Source: Leptodontidium sp. MPI-SDFR-AT-0119 (taxonomy: Eukaryota > Ascomycota > Leotiomycetes > Helotiales > Leptodontidiaceae). From it: a stretch of DNA of 64,000 nucleotides. The translations under genes were made by a program, and so were the position numbers. The notes beneath the pieces were generated by a model. The model made no database searches. It saw only the letters and a program-made list of their open reading frames with translations, and was not told the DNA's origin. Of this stretch, positions 38,510 through 46,830 are shown one piece after another (within the stretch, counting starts at the first letter, position 1; each line of letters starts with the position of its first letter). Location of the stretch: contig JAHLEZ010000004.1 of NCBI GenBank assembly GCA_020726505.1, forward strand, positions 1,736,001-1,800,000, given 5' to 3'.

Positions 38510-39044
38510 GGCCCTTGTTCTCTTCAACGCCGTCAATGCCGCGCTGGCTGCTGCCAACGCCAACGCCCATCCCATGCTCATTATCGGCGGGCAGCAGCTG
38601 GGCCCGTTGTGTCATAATGCGTTGCAACAAACAGTCTTGGCCATGCCAGGACGTGATGTCGCCTTCGTACAAGGGCGCATCACACCCCAGCAGCTTATGA
38701 CACATCGGCCTTCGTACGTCAATGCCCTCTTGATTCAATCGAGAGGTGTTGTCCGAGCTGTTCCTTGTGCTGAATGTTCCCGGCGTGGCTTAACGCCTTT
38801 CCCTGACTGTGCTTCGGTTCAAGGTCATTTCGGGGATAGCTGTGGTAACTGCAAGTGGCGAGATCATGCCGCTCGTTGTAATCCCCCTCCTGAGGACTCA
38901 TCGTCCGAAGACGGAGGTTCAGGAAACGAGAGTGACGAAGTTCAAGTGGTTGCTGTGCGGAGGGCACCACAGGGACTCATTGCTGGACCTGTACGAAGGG
39001 GCTTGATAGAAGATGGGTCCAGAGATGCTCCGATTGTCTTGTAA
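38409..39044 (+). CDS. Cys-rich DUF3716-like protein, antisense passenger gene in copia 2
   Basis: Two coding exons, 38409-38410 and 38510-39044, encode 178 residues. The start codon is split: AT at 38409-38410 joins G at 38510 across an intron with GTTAGT donor, AACTAAC branch and TATAG acceptor. The protein opens MALVLFNAVNAALAAANANA (Ala/Asn-rich). A later Cys-rich core (CAECSRRGLTPFPDC, then CGNCKWRDHAARC) resembles the fungal DUF3716 family. An acidic Ser/Glu/Asp-rich stretch (PPEDSSSEDGGSGNESDE) follows, and the protein ends DAPIVL. The function is unknown; a zinc-binding or nucleic-acid role is only a guess. It lies between pol and the 3' LTR on the opposite strand, so its transcript would be antisense to the element. 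Copia 1 lacks it. Without splicing, an in-frame ATG at 38574 would give 156 residues. Confidence 0.7.
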
Positions 39045-39414
39045 CTTCGTACGTATCTTTTGTGTTCCCTTTTGTTTGCAAGCACAATTCCTTCTCACAG
39101 CCAAGCTTCTGGGCATCGTACGGAGGCTCCCTTCAAGTGAATGGACTCAAGCTCATCTTCAACCTTTGCGCGGTGCTTGGGATAAGTACTTCGTACAGGA
39201 GCCTGTACGAAGGAAACCAATGGAGATTTCCCTTAATCGATTCGTTGTTGGATTATCGTTGGACAGTTGGTCGTTAGGTAGTCGATCGTCGTATTAGATA
39301 TTATTTGTTTGGTCGAGAAATGCATAACCATCGTTTCGTACGGTATTCAAATGAGTGACTGAAATGAAATGAAAAACACGCATTTGACAAATGAAATCAT
39401 CGTATCGTACGATG

Positions 39415-42400
39415 TTATTCCTCCCCTGGCTCTACTTTCTTTTCCCTCTTAACCCATCCTTCTACTCGTACTACAATCTGATTATTATCAATCAGCTTTT
39501 CCAAGCTTTTGTTCGGGTTTGACTTCGTCATCGCATCCGCCGGGTTGTCTTGACCATTGATCCATCGGATTTCTGCAAGTTCTCGTCGTTCGTACGATTG
39601 ACGCAAAGCCATGATATCGATCATTAGCCGCTTCTCTTTCGTAGTGCCAAGCTTCACGAGGCATTCGTACAGCGAGAACGAGTCTGTACAAACAACGATT
39701 GGGATCGCTGGTATCTCAAGCCGCGACGTGATAATATCGATCGTACTCTTCACCGCGATTGCCATATCAACCCCGTTAACCATACCGTAAATCTCGGAAG
39801 CTAAGACACTTCGTGTTACTCGTTTGCTCTTCGTACTACTCCAATGAAATAGATTTCCAGAAAGAAGAAACGAGTCTTGATCGTTCGAATCGGGGTCGTC
39901 GTCCTCCGTGCCGAGAATCATTACGTATCCAAGCTGGGAACTTAAGTCCTTGTTATTCGCAAAGGATCCGTCGACAAAAACAAATAACTTCGTACGATGT
40001 AAGTCCAAAGGAATATAGTTTAATCCTCGTCCGATGTTTTGAATCTGCCACTGAATGCGCTTATTCAAGTTCTTTACGTCGGTATCCTCTGGTTCTTGGA
40101 ATTGAGCCGCAACTGATAGGTCGTACGAAGCTTCAGGTTGGCATAAAGTTGCGATATATGCCCCTCGAGCCCGTTGTTCCCGATACTGGTTCGTACGGTC
40201 CGGTGCTCTTAAGTCAACTTCAGCTAACTTCTCGCCTTGCCCTTTCTGAAGGATTTGGACGAAGTCCTTTCGATCATGCACGATACATCCGTTGAACGCG
40301 AGGGGTGATTCGTACGATAAACGATCCTTCGGTTTTGCAGAGAAACCGGCAATCCCGAGTTCTTTCTCCTCCTTCTCTTGGAACTCGTTAGTAGCCAAGA
40401 TCAGGGTATCGTCCGTTTGCATTCCAACTACTCCAAACGGCATTCCTGGTTGAGTAATCAGAAGGCATGGATCGTACGAAGACGTTTCCATATGCAACTT
40501 GACCTTATGATGTGTGTCGTACGTCCCCCACCAGTGTGTTCCTGATTCCGGGATACCGTATAATGGCTTTCGTACGAGCATGATTGTATCCGGCGAGTAG
40601 TTGCTGGCAATTTGCTTTGGCAGTCTCGCATAGATCGTACGATTCAGAAAAGTTGTCGACTGGACATACGCCTGAGTAATATCCCGAATAAAGATCGATA
40701 ACCCTTTTCGTACGAGTGACGGATAGAGTGCCAGAATTAGTCGCTGACTGATCCGTTGAATCGTCGGAGACTGAGTGAGGATCTGTTCCTTTCCCGCGTC
40801 ATTATACGCTTGGATCACGAGTCTGGATTTCTCGTACGGAGCTTCAGTTGTCTTCCCTTTGATTTCATTAACAAGCCGGGAATTAAAGATCCGTCCGCGA
40901 TGTTGCCTTGGGTCGTATCGTACGAACTCAAATACGCCTCGAGCAATCAAGCTATCAATCTCCTTTTGTTGAGATTCTTCAAATGGAAGACCAGGGCTGG
41001 TGATCTTCCCTGCTGCTCGCATCGTACGAGATAGGTCTAAGTCGGATTGTTCTTTCCGAGTCAGGAAAACTTCTGGTGATCGTACAAGTCCCTTCTCGAG
41101 TTCCTGCTTTGTCTTAAACGGAATCAAGACAACTGGCCGTACTGAAGGAGACACCTGGTCTGATCGTACACGGTCCTCCGGGGCCTCGGCGATTTCTTCC
41201 GTGTAAAACGGCTTAACCACCGTCGTACGAAAGGAAGTCGGTCCTGAAGGCAATTGAACAACACACTCTTTCCCCGTGACCGATAATAACGAAAACGGGC
41301 CTGTCCATCCCTTTTTCTCCCGCCATACTTTCACTGAAGATTGTAATGGAAGTCGTACGGTCTCGGTAATATCAGGGCCGTTCCTTATACTCTGAGCATC
41401 TTTGATCTTTCGTACGGCTTGAATCTTTCGCAATTCCGTCATTGCTATCCGAACTGCCCTTGCTCTAGTAAGCATATCCGCAGATGGTGGGTCTTCGTAC
41501 GAAAGTCTAGGATATGCTCCGAAAACTAGAAGTGTTGGAATCAGTCCGTTTGGACCAGCCGTATCGTTCACGGCTTTCACGGCCATTTGAAGGACTACTT
41601 CTTTTGCCAGGTTTTCGCTTCTCGTCTCGTCCCAGATGATCTCGTACGATCGGCGTAAAGGGGCGTGATACCGCTCAACCTTCCCGACACTCTGATGTGC
41701 CTCGACTGGGACTTCCTTTACATCGACGTTCATCGTACGAGCATTTGCTCTGAATTCTGATGATGCGAAGTTCGTCCCGGCATCGTGTACGAAGTAATCC
41801 GGGGGTCCAAGGTAAGTATCGATCCAACACGTACGAAGCGTAATCCACGTTGTCTTCGCTGAATTATCCTTTAGGAATCGAGCGGCATTAAAGCCGGTTG
41901 CCTCGTCAACTGCTTGAAGGACTGCTGCTCCTGAAAGATATAAAATATCCACGATTACAGAGAAATTGAATTCGATATCGTCTTTTAAAGAGAATCTGAA
42001 TCGACCTGGGTTCTTCGTATGAAGCTGACACTGTTCGCAGAACTTTGAGATCTTCTCAATCGTACGAAGGTTTGTTTCCTCGTGTCCTGCTCGCTGAAGA
42101 ACGCGGTACAGTTTCTCAACTGAAGGATGTCCAAAGCGTCGATGGAGTTGCCTAAGCTCTGTTTCCGTGAAGTGCTGGTACATGAACGTGTCTTTCATCG
42201 TATGAATCATCATCCATGGATGTCCCCATTTTCGTACGATCGGAATTCTCTTATCCCCTTGAATCATAATATTCTGAAGGTTGTCTAATCGTACACCGAG
42301 GGAGTCCATATCTTGAATACATAACAGGAACGGGGTATTTGTCGGAACAATCCAGAACCTCACTTGCCCGATGGGTGTTCGTACGAGTATCGATCCCTCT

Positions 42401-44550
42401 GATTCTGCTACTCCTTTGCCAAATCGAATCGTATGCGTTTGGCTGCTCGTACGATCAACTTCTAGCGACGGGTCAAGCTTCAGAAGTGCTTGGACTTGTT
42501 GCTTTCCTGCGGTAGAGATTCCGGCAGCACCGCTGTCTGGCATAATCCCTTGGAAGACTTCGGACGAATATCTGTCTCCAATGACGAATACCTCGCCTTC
42601 GTACGAATGCTTCGTCGGGTCTCGTTGCAAAAAGGCGTGTTTTGTCGATTCGTCGTTTAGAACTTGGATCATTTGTCGTCCGTCGACTTCCCCGTACTCC
42701 GTAAAGAATCCTTCTGGCTCATCTTCGTCCTTCCATTCCTCTGTATCCTCTGGCACTTCTTTTATTGTCGTACAATCAAATTCCCTTGGGAAATCTTCGT
42801 ACGAGCTTAAGAAAGCCTGAGTTGCTTCCTCGGATCCATTGAACTCGGTCATTAGGTGATTCTTGACCTTCGCCCACGCGGCTTTCTGCTCTGCCTCCGG
42901 ATGATCTGTTGACCAGCAACCTTCCTTCTTACAAACAATACATTTCCTATTCGTACGATCATTAGAAGGGTTCCTTGGACGAAAAGTCCTCTTCTGGAAC
43001 TGGTTTGGTGCTGTGCGATCCGGAAATCGTCGTGCCTTCCCGTAGAATTGTCTCTCTACTAAGTTGTGATCATGATCGTACGAACGATTCTGTAGGTAAG
43101 TGCCAACCTCCCTCGTTCGTACGGCTGTAGCAATTGCAGACCGTAAGTCTGCGCATAGCCCTTCAAATGTCTGTGCAGGCTTATATAGTGCTAGACTACA
43201 CTCTTCTACTCCACGACATGCGTTTAGCACTTGATCGCGAAGATTATGCTCTGTCTGGTATTCCCTTGATAGGCCGCGTTGCGCCGTACGAAGAGAATCA
43301 AACATAATTTCCAAGCATTCTAACCGAGACTTCTCTGGGTTCTTTGCAATCGTAGAGATTAATGTAGTCTCTCTCCACTCAGACAAGTACTTTTGCTGAT
43401 TCTCCTCAGTCTCAAAGTGATTCCGGGTCATACGAATCATTGTAGGGAAATCGTACGAACGTCCTGCAATCTTGTCGTAATAGAAATCCGCTGCTCGTCC
43501 TTTTAGCATAATCGAGAATGCTAGGTGGTACTGGTCACTTGAGATTCCGATCTTCGTACAACAGTCGAAGAAGACCTGGAGACGAATATCTAGGATATCG
43601 TACTGCTCTCCGCCGTACTTCCGGCTCTCATTGCTATAAACCTTCATTAGGTCCGTTAACAACCGTGAGTTCGGGATGATTGTCCGAGACTCATACGATA
43701 CGGTCGGTTCCGGCGGAGGAGCTCTCGGGGTCGGTGGATCATCTTCGTACGAATGTTGTCTCAGTGGTCGTTCGACGGTTTCGTAGGCTTGGTCCCGACT
43801 TGGAAGGTTGTTGTCTAAGGCCGGATGTGGCGTAGGACTGAAACGTTCGTACGCTGGGTAGCGTTGTTTGGCTGTTTGACCTCTGTCTGGTGATAAAGAC
43901 TTTGCCAGATTTGCGTACGAAGTCCGGTCAGAACTAACCGTGTTCTCGTTCAAAACGACATGGGGCGGAGGACTCAGATATTGTCCAGACGTTTGAGGCT
44001 GTCGCTGAGTTGTTTGAATTGGCTCTGAGAGTGGGTCCTCTGCCTCTTGAGTTCGTACGATTGGAGAATCTCTGGAATTGTCCGAAATAGCGTGTCTCGC
44101 TGGTGGTTCGCTTTGTACAGTTGAAGTCGGAGTACCTTGCCGGTTTCTGTCTTGCCCTTGGGATTTCCATTGGGCATAAGTCCTTCGATTTTGATCTGTC
44201 CACTCATGTGGTTCTTCCTCTTCCAAAACATCTGCCAACGTTTGAGCGTACGAGATAGACCCCCTTTGCTCTCGTACCCATACTCCGTGATCAAGGAGGT
44301 ATGTACGAAGATCCTTAACAGCTTCCCGGGATCCGATAGCAAAAGTATCTTCCGTCCATCCTTCGAAGCCTTCCTTGAATTCTTCCCAAAGTCCGTAGTC
44401 CCAAAACTCTTTTTGGCGGTATCGTACGAGGGCCAAGGTAATGTGGTTATTGACTCGCTTAAGCGTTTGATGCTCGTCGTTCGCAAGGTCAAAGGGTTCC
44501 CCCCATGCTTCCGTATCCAATGGGTAGGTGACCTCTGGTGGTGGAATCAT
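39415..44550 (-). CDS. Copia gag-pol polyprotein, uninterrupted
   Basis: The first ATG (44550) gives 1711 residues, MIPPPEVTYPLDTEAWG to VEPGEE, with TAA at 39415-39417. Order follows Ty1/copia. Gag spans about 1-560 and has a zinc-knuckle-like CIVCKKEGCWSTDH. The aspartic protease has PDSGAAG. Integrase has the HHCC region (HRRFGHPSVEKLYR...CEQCQLH) and a D-D-E core with VHDAGTNFASSEF and VGKVERYHAPLRRSYE. Reverse transcriptase has IRDITQAYVQST and the catalytic MQTDDTLIL. RNase H has VFVDGSFANN, SVLASEIYGM, CTDSFSLYE and NGQDNPADAMTK. All catalytic acids look present. The coding sequence is studded with TCGTACGA in all frames (SYE, RT, VR). No gag-pol frameshift or stop is needed, so Gag:Pol ratio must be set another way. 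Confidence 0.95.
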   Translation of the reverse strand: MIPPPEVTYPLDTEAWGEPFDLANDEHQTLKRVNNHITLALVRYRQKEFWDYGLWEEFKEGFEGWTEDTFAIGSREAVKDLRTYLLDHGVWVREQRGSISYAQTLADVLEEEEPHEWTDQNRRTYAQWKSQGQDRNRQGTPTSTVQSEPPARHAISDNSRDSPIVRTQEAEDPLSEPIQTTQRQPQTSGQYLSPPPHVVLNENTVSSDRTSYANLAKSLSPDRGQTAKQRYPAYERFSPTPHPALDNNLPSRDQAYETVERPLRQHSYEDDPPTPRAPPPEPTVSYESRTIIPNSRLLTDLMKVYSNESRKYGGEQYDILDIRLQVFFDCCTKIGISSDQYHLAFSIMLKGRAADFYYDKIAGRSYDFPTMIRMTRNHFETEENQQKYLSEWRETTLISTIAKNPEKSRLECLEIMFDSLRTAQRGLSREYQTEHNLRDQVLNACRGVEECSLALYKPAQTFEGLCADLRSAIATAVRTREVGTYLQNRSYDHDHNLVERQFYGKARRFPDRTAPNQFQKRTFRPRNPSNDRTNRKCIVCKKEGCWSTDHPEAEQKAAWAKVKNHLMTEFNGSEEATQAFLSSYEDFPREFDCTTIKEVPEDTEEWKDEDEPEGFFTEYGEVDGRQMIQVLNDESTKHAFLQRDPTKHSYEGEVFVIGDRYSSEVFQGIMPDSGAAGISTAGKQQVQALLKLDPSLEVDRTSSQTHTIRFGKGVAESEGSILVRTPIGQVRFWIVPTNTPFLLCIQDMDSLGVRLDNLQNIMIQGDKRIPIVRKWGHPWMMIHTMKDTFMYQHFTETELRQLHRRFGHPSVEKLYRVLQRAGHEETNLRTIEKISKFCEQCQLHTKNPGRFRFSLKDDIEFNFSVIVDILYLSGAAVLQAVDEATGFNAARFLKDNSAKTTWITLRTCWIDTYLGPPDYFVHDAGTNFASSEFRANARTMNVDVKEVPVEAHQSVGKVERYHAPLRRSYEIIWDETRSENLAKEVVLQMAVKAVNDTAGPNGLIPTLLVFGAYPRLSYEDPPSADMLTRARAVRIAMTELRKIQAVRKIKDAQSIRNGPDITETVRLPLQSSVKVWREKKGWTGPFSLLSVTGKECVVQLPSGPTSFRTTVVKPFYTEEIAEAPEDRVRSDQVSPSVRPVVLIPFKTKQELEKGLVRSPEVFLTRKEQSDLDLSRTMRAAGKITSPGLPFEESQQKEIDSLIARGVFEFVRYDPRQHRGRIFNSRLVNEIKGKTTEAPYEKSRLVIQAYNDAGKEQILTQSPTIQRISQRLILALYPSLVRKGLSIFIRDITQAYVQSTTFLNRTIYARLPKQIASNYSPDTIMLVRKPLYGIPESGTHWWGTYDTHHKVKLHMETSSYDPCLLITQPGMPFGVVGMQTDDTLILATNEFQEKEEKELGIAGFSAKPKDRLSYESPLAFNGCIVHDRKDFVQILQKGQGEKLAEVDLRAPDRTNQYREQRARGAYIATLCQPEASYDLSVAAQFQEPEDTDVKNLNKRIQWQIQNIGRGLNYIPLDLHRTKLFVFVDGSFANNKDLSSQLGYVMILGTEDDDPDSNDQDSFLLSGNLFHWSSTKSKRVTRSVLASEIYGMVNGVDMAIAVKSTIDIITSRLEIPAIPIVVCTDSFSLYECLVKLGTTKEKRLMIDIMALRQSYERRELAEIRWINGQDNPADAMTKSNPNKSLEKLIDNNQIVVRVEGWVKREKKVEPGEE

Positions 44551-44820
44551 CGTGTCCTTCTTCGTACGAAGGTTAATGAAAATTGTCAAGTCGTGTTTGC
44601 GTTCCGTGAATCCTCAGATCGTACGAATCGTCTTCTTCTGCTAGTCGCCGACGCAGGGTCCGATCAGTTTGCCTCTCCGGTCTGTCTTTTCCGATTGTCG
44701 TCTTCTTCTGCTAGTCGCCGACGCAGGGTCTGATCAGTTTGCCTCTCCGGTCTGTCTTTCCGATTGTCGTCGTACAAAAGTATTGCCTAACTGTTCTGTG
44801 GTTATTTAACCACTGATCAG

Positions 44821-45095
44821 TGTTGGTATCTAACCAAGGTCCGATACCTGATATCAGGGTGACAAAGAATATAACAAGTGAAGTTTGATCAAGTATATTC
44901 CGTGTGTCCCTTTCGTACGAAAGGGAAAGCTACCTTAAATACATCAAGTACTAAACCCCGTAGCTCGTATAAGCATTACTCGTACGAAACCAGGAGGCAA
45001 GGTATGAAACCAAGCTTCATCTCGGCCAGGAGAGACGACTATCTTTGGAAGCTGTCAGAGTAAGAGAATGCCCCTCAGCTAAGGCTATCCCAACA
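44821..45095 (-). repeat. Copia 2 5' LTR
   Basis: 275 bp. It differs from the copia 1 LTRs at several positions, so the two elements are different lineages or ages of one family. Confidence 0.93.
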
Positions 45096-45100
45096 CTTTC

Positions 45101-45204
45101 CCTTTCGTACGAAAGGGACACACGGAATATACTTGATCAAACTTCACTTGTTGTATTCTTTGTCACCCTGATATCAGGTATCGAACCTTAGTTAGATACC
45201 AACA
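45101..45204 (+). repeat. Copia 1 3' LTR, second part
   Basis: Continues the interrupted LTR (CCTTTCGTACGAAAGGG...) and ends GATACCAACA. It is followed by the CTTAT duplication. Confidence 0.92.
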
Positions 45205-45981
45205 CTTATTTACACTATTTACACCGCATTTACTTATTAGTTAGTCACAAACGCGTTACTAAGGAGTACCTTCCCCGCCGCCTAGCTAAAGTCGAATCAA
45301 CTCTTTACATATATTTACGCATTTTATAAGTATAGGAAATCTAGTATAATTACACTAAGGTCCTTTAACTAAAAACAAACTTCTTCTGTTAATTATGAAG
45401 TTATTCTTAGATATTAAGTCAAAATTCTGACAAGTTTTACGTTAATATATATGGGGCTATTAGACGACGTCTGACAGACTAATAGCGGTGTAATGTCGCG
45501 GTCTTGGCGTAGTGATCTAGATACGTACATCGCGGTGATTAGCTGTACTTAACTATTAGTTCCCGATCACTTAATGAGTACTTAGCCTCACCGACGGTGA
45601 TGCGATCGTGTATCGCGCCCTAATTAGTTCTTACTTCCCGCGCAGCTACCTTTTAGAACGCTTATATTAAATCACAACGATTAATCAGGATCTTTAGTGT
45701 CGCGGACGCTACTACGGGGAGAGGGAATAGTTATTATATGTACGTGCACTTGTTTCCTTTAAGCTAAGGAGCCTTAAGACCGATGCTAATGCGGGGGTAC
45801 AATGAACTCTATTTGTCTAAATAGTGGTAGGACATATTACGACTGCGTATGTCCTCGTACGCCGGTGCTTTAGTGCCCTACACGGGATACCCCCTCTATA
45901 TATACGCTTCCCCTCTAGACTTCTTAGAAGGCCAGAGATTAGTTCTGAATACATTTCTGAACTGCAATTCTACAAGCTTTG

Positions 45982-46079
45982 TGTCGGGAGACTAGGCTCA
46001 GGTAAAGTGGTACAGCTCAAAATGATCATAAAAATGCCTCTTGAATTGTACCACTTTACCTGAGCCTAGTCTCCCGACA
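45982..46079. repeat. 98-bp hairpin at left end of the non-autonomous element
   Basis: Two perfect 33-bp inverted arms (TGTCGGGAGACTAGG... and ...CCTAGTCTCCCGACA) enclose a 32-bp loop. The outer arm plus loop (69 bp) also pairs with the right terminus at 47395-47463. Confidence 0.92.
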
Positions 46080-46134
46080 TTCATGAATAGTCAATATGGC
46101 TATACATTAACTAGGTATCTAGAAGAGATAGGTC

Positions 46135-46265
46135 GTACGAATCTGGCGCTTATCCTTCGTGGAGAAATCGGCTTCGTACGAACTTATGCTAAGGGGTATT
46201 TTAGGAGATAATTCGTATGAGTCTGGCGCTTATCCTTCGTGGAGAAATCGGCCTCGTGCGAAGTA
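46135..46265. repeat. Two copies of a ~40-bp unit in a direct repeat
   Basis: TCTGGCGCTTATCCTTCGTG followed by GAGAAATCGGC occurs at about 46141 and 46220, about 79 bp apart, with a CGTACG-type site beside each. Confidence 0.85.
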
Positions 46266-46520
46266 TACCTTAGGATATTCGAGGGTTTTGGGGAAGTACA
46301 GACTCACTAGTCGAACCGCTGTATCGAGAGTACGGCTCCTGAACCTACGTCCATCACGTCTTTTATCGAGATCTCCTTCTTCGCGAAGAAGTCATACGGA
46401 CTAGGAAATCTTTGGACGAATAAGCTGGTACCTTACTACTACGACAATTGCGACTTCCTCTACGTCGTACGGAGCTGGTACCTTACTACCACGACAATTA
46501 CGACTTCTTTTAAGTCGTAC

Positions 46521-46830
46521 GAGCTCTGCACCCTCCGTACGAGACGCCACCCCTCGTACGATACAAACAACACTCCTCCCTTTGCGAGCTCTTCGCTGAG
46601 CTCTGCACCCTCCGTACGAGACGCCACCCCTCGTACAATACAAAACAACACTCCTCCCTTTGCGAGCTCTTCGCTGAGCTCTGCACCCTCCGTACGAGAC
46701 GCCACCCCTCGTACAATACAAAACAACACTCCTCCCTTTGCGAGCTCTTCGCTGAGCTCTGCACCCTCCGTACGAGACGCCACCCCTCGTACGATACAAA
46801 CAACCCTCCTCCTCTCTCGAGCTCTTCGCT
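46521..46830. repeat. Four tandem copies of a 77-78 bp unit
   Basis: Units start at 46521, 46598, 46676 and 46754, each beginning GAGCTCTGCACCCTCCGTACG and ending GAGCTCTTCGCT. Each has two CGTACG or near-CGTACG sites. The repeat keeps a minus-strand frame partly open, but this looks incidental. Flanking this array are repeats of GAGCTGGTACCTTACTACCA (46470, 46893) and three GGAGCTGACACCTTTACTGT units near 47045-47115. Confidence 0.92.

Larger units (their letters stand above)
37839..39212 (+). mobile_element. Captured module inserted in copia 2, flanked by 10-bp direct repeats
   Basis: Copia 1 has a continuous sequence here (CTTTGTACAGAGGAG at 37274-37288). In copia 2 the same site is interrupted by about 1.36 kb. 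The direct repeat CTGTACGAAG lies at both edges (37839-37848 and 39203-39212). Next to the right repeat is its inverted copy, CTTCGTACAG, separated by GAGC. The repeat contains the same GTACG core that is scattered over the element, so capture by recombination between motifs is possible; true transposition with a TSD is the alternative. Confidence 0.75.
37509..45095 (-). mobile_element. Copia element 2, intact and apparently young
   Basis: 7587 bp, inverted relative to copia 1 and inserted in its 3' LTR with TSD CTTTC (37504-37508 and 45096-45100). The two 275-bp LTRs (37509-37783 and 44821-45095) look identical on visual comparison. The gag-pol frame is open from end to end. Together these suggest a recent insertion that may still be competent. 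Just inside the 5' LTR is a hairpin-like TGGTTAAATAACCA that may overlap the primer-binding site; no tRNA primer was recognised. The stretch between pol and the 3' LTR holds an antisense gene. Confidence 0.95.
31461..45204 (+). mobile_element. Copia element 1, RIP-inactivated and split by copia element 2
   Basis: About 6.15 kb without the insertion. The 5' LTR is 31461-31734. The 3' LTR is 37339-37508 continued at 45101-45204. The TSD CTTAT is at 31456-31460 and 45205-45209. The internal region is collinear with copia 2 but carries many TAG/TAA codons and a destroyed start codon (ATA for ATG at 31936). It lacks the antisense gene module present in copia 2. Confidence 0.93.

Noticed and set aside
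46521..46830. CRISPR-like direct repeats
   Set aside because: Contiguous tandem repeats without spacers, in a eukaryotic transposable element.
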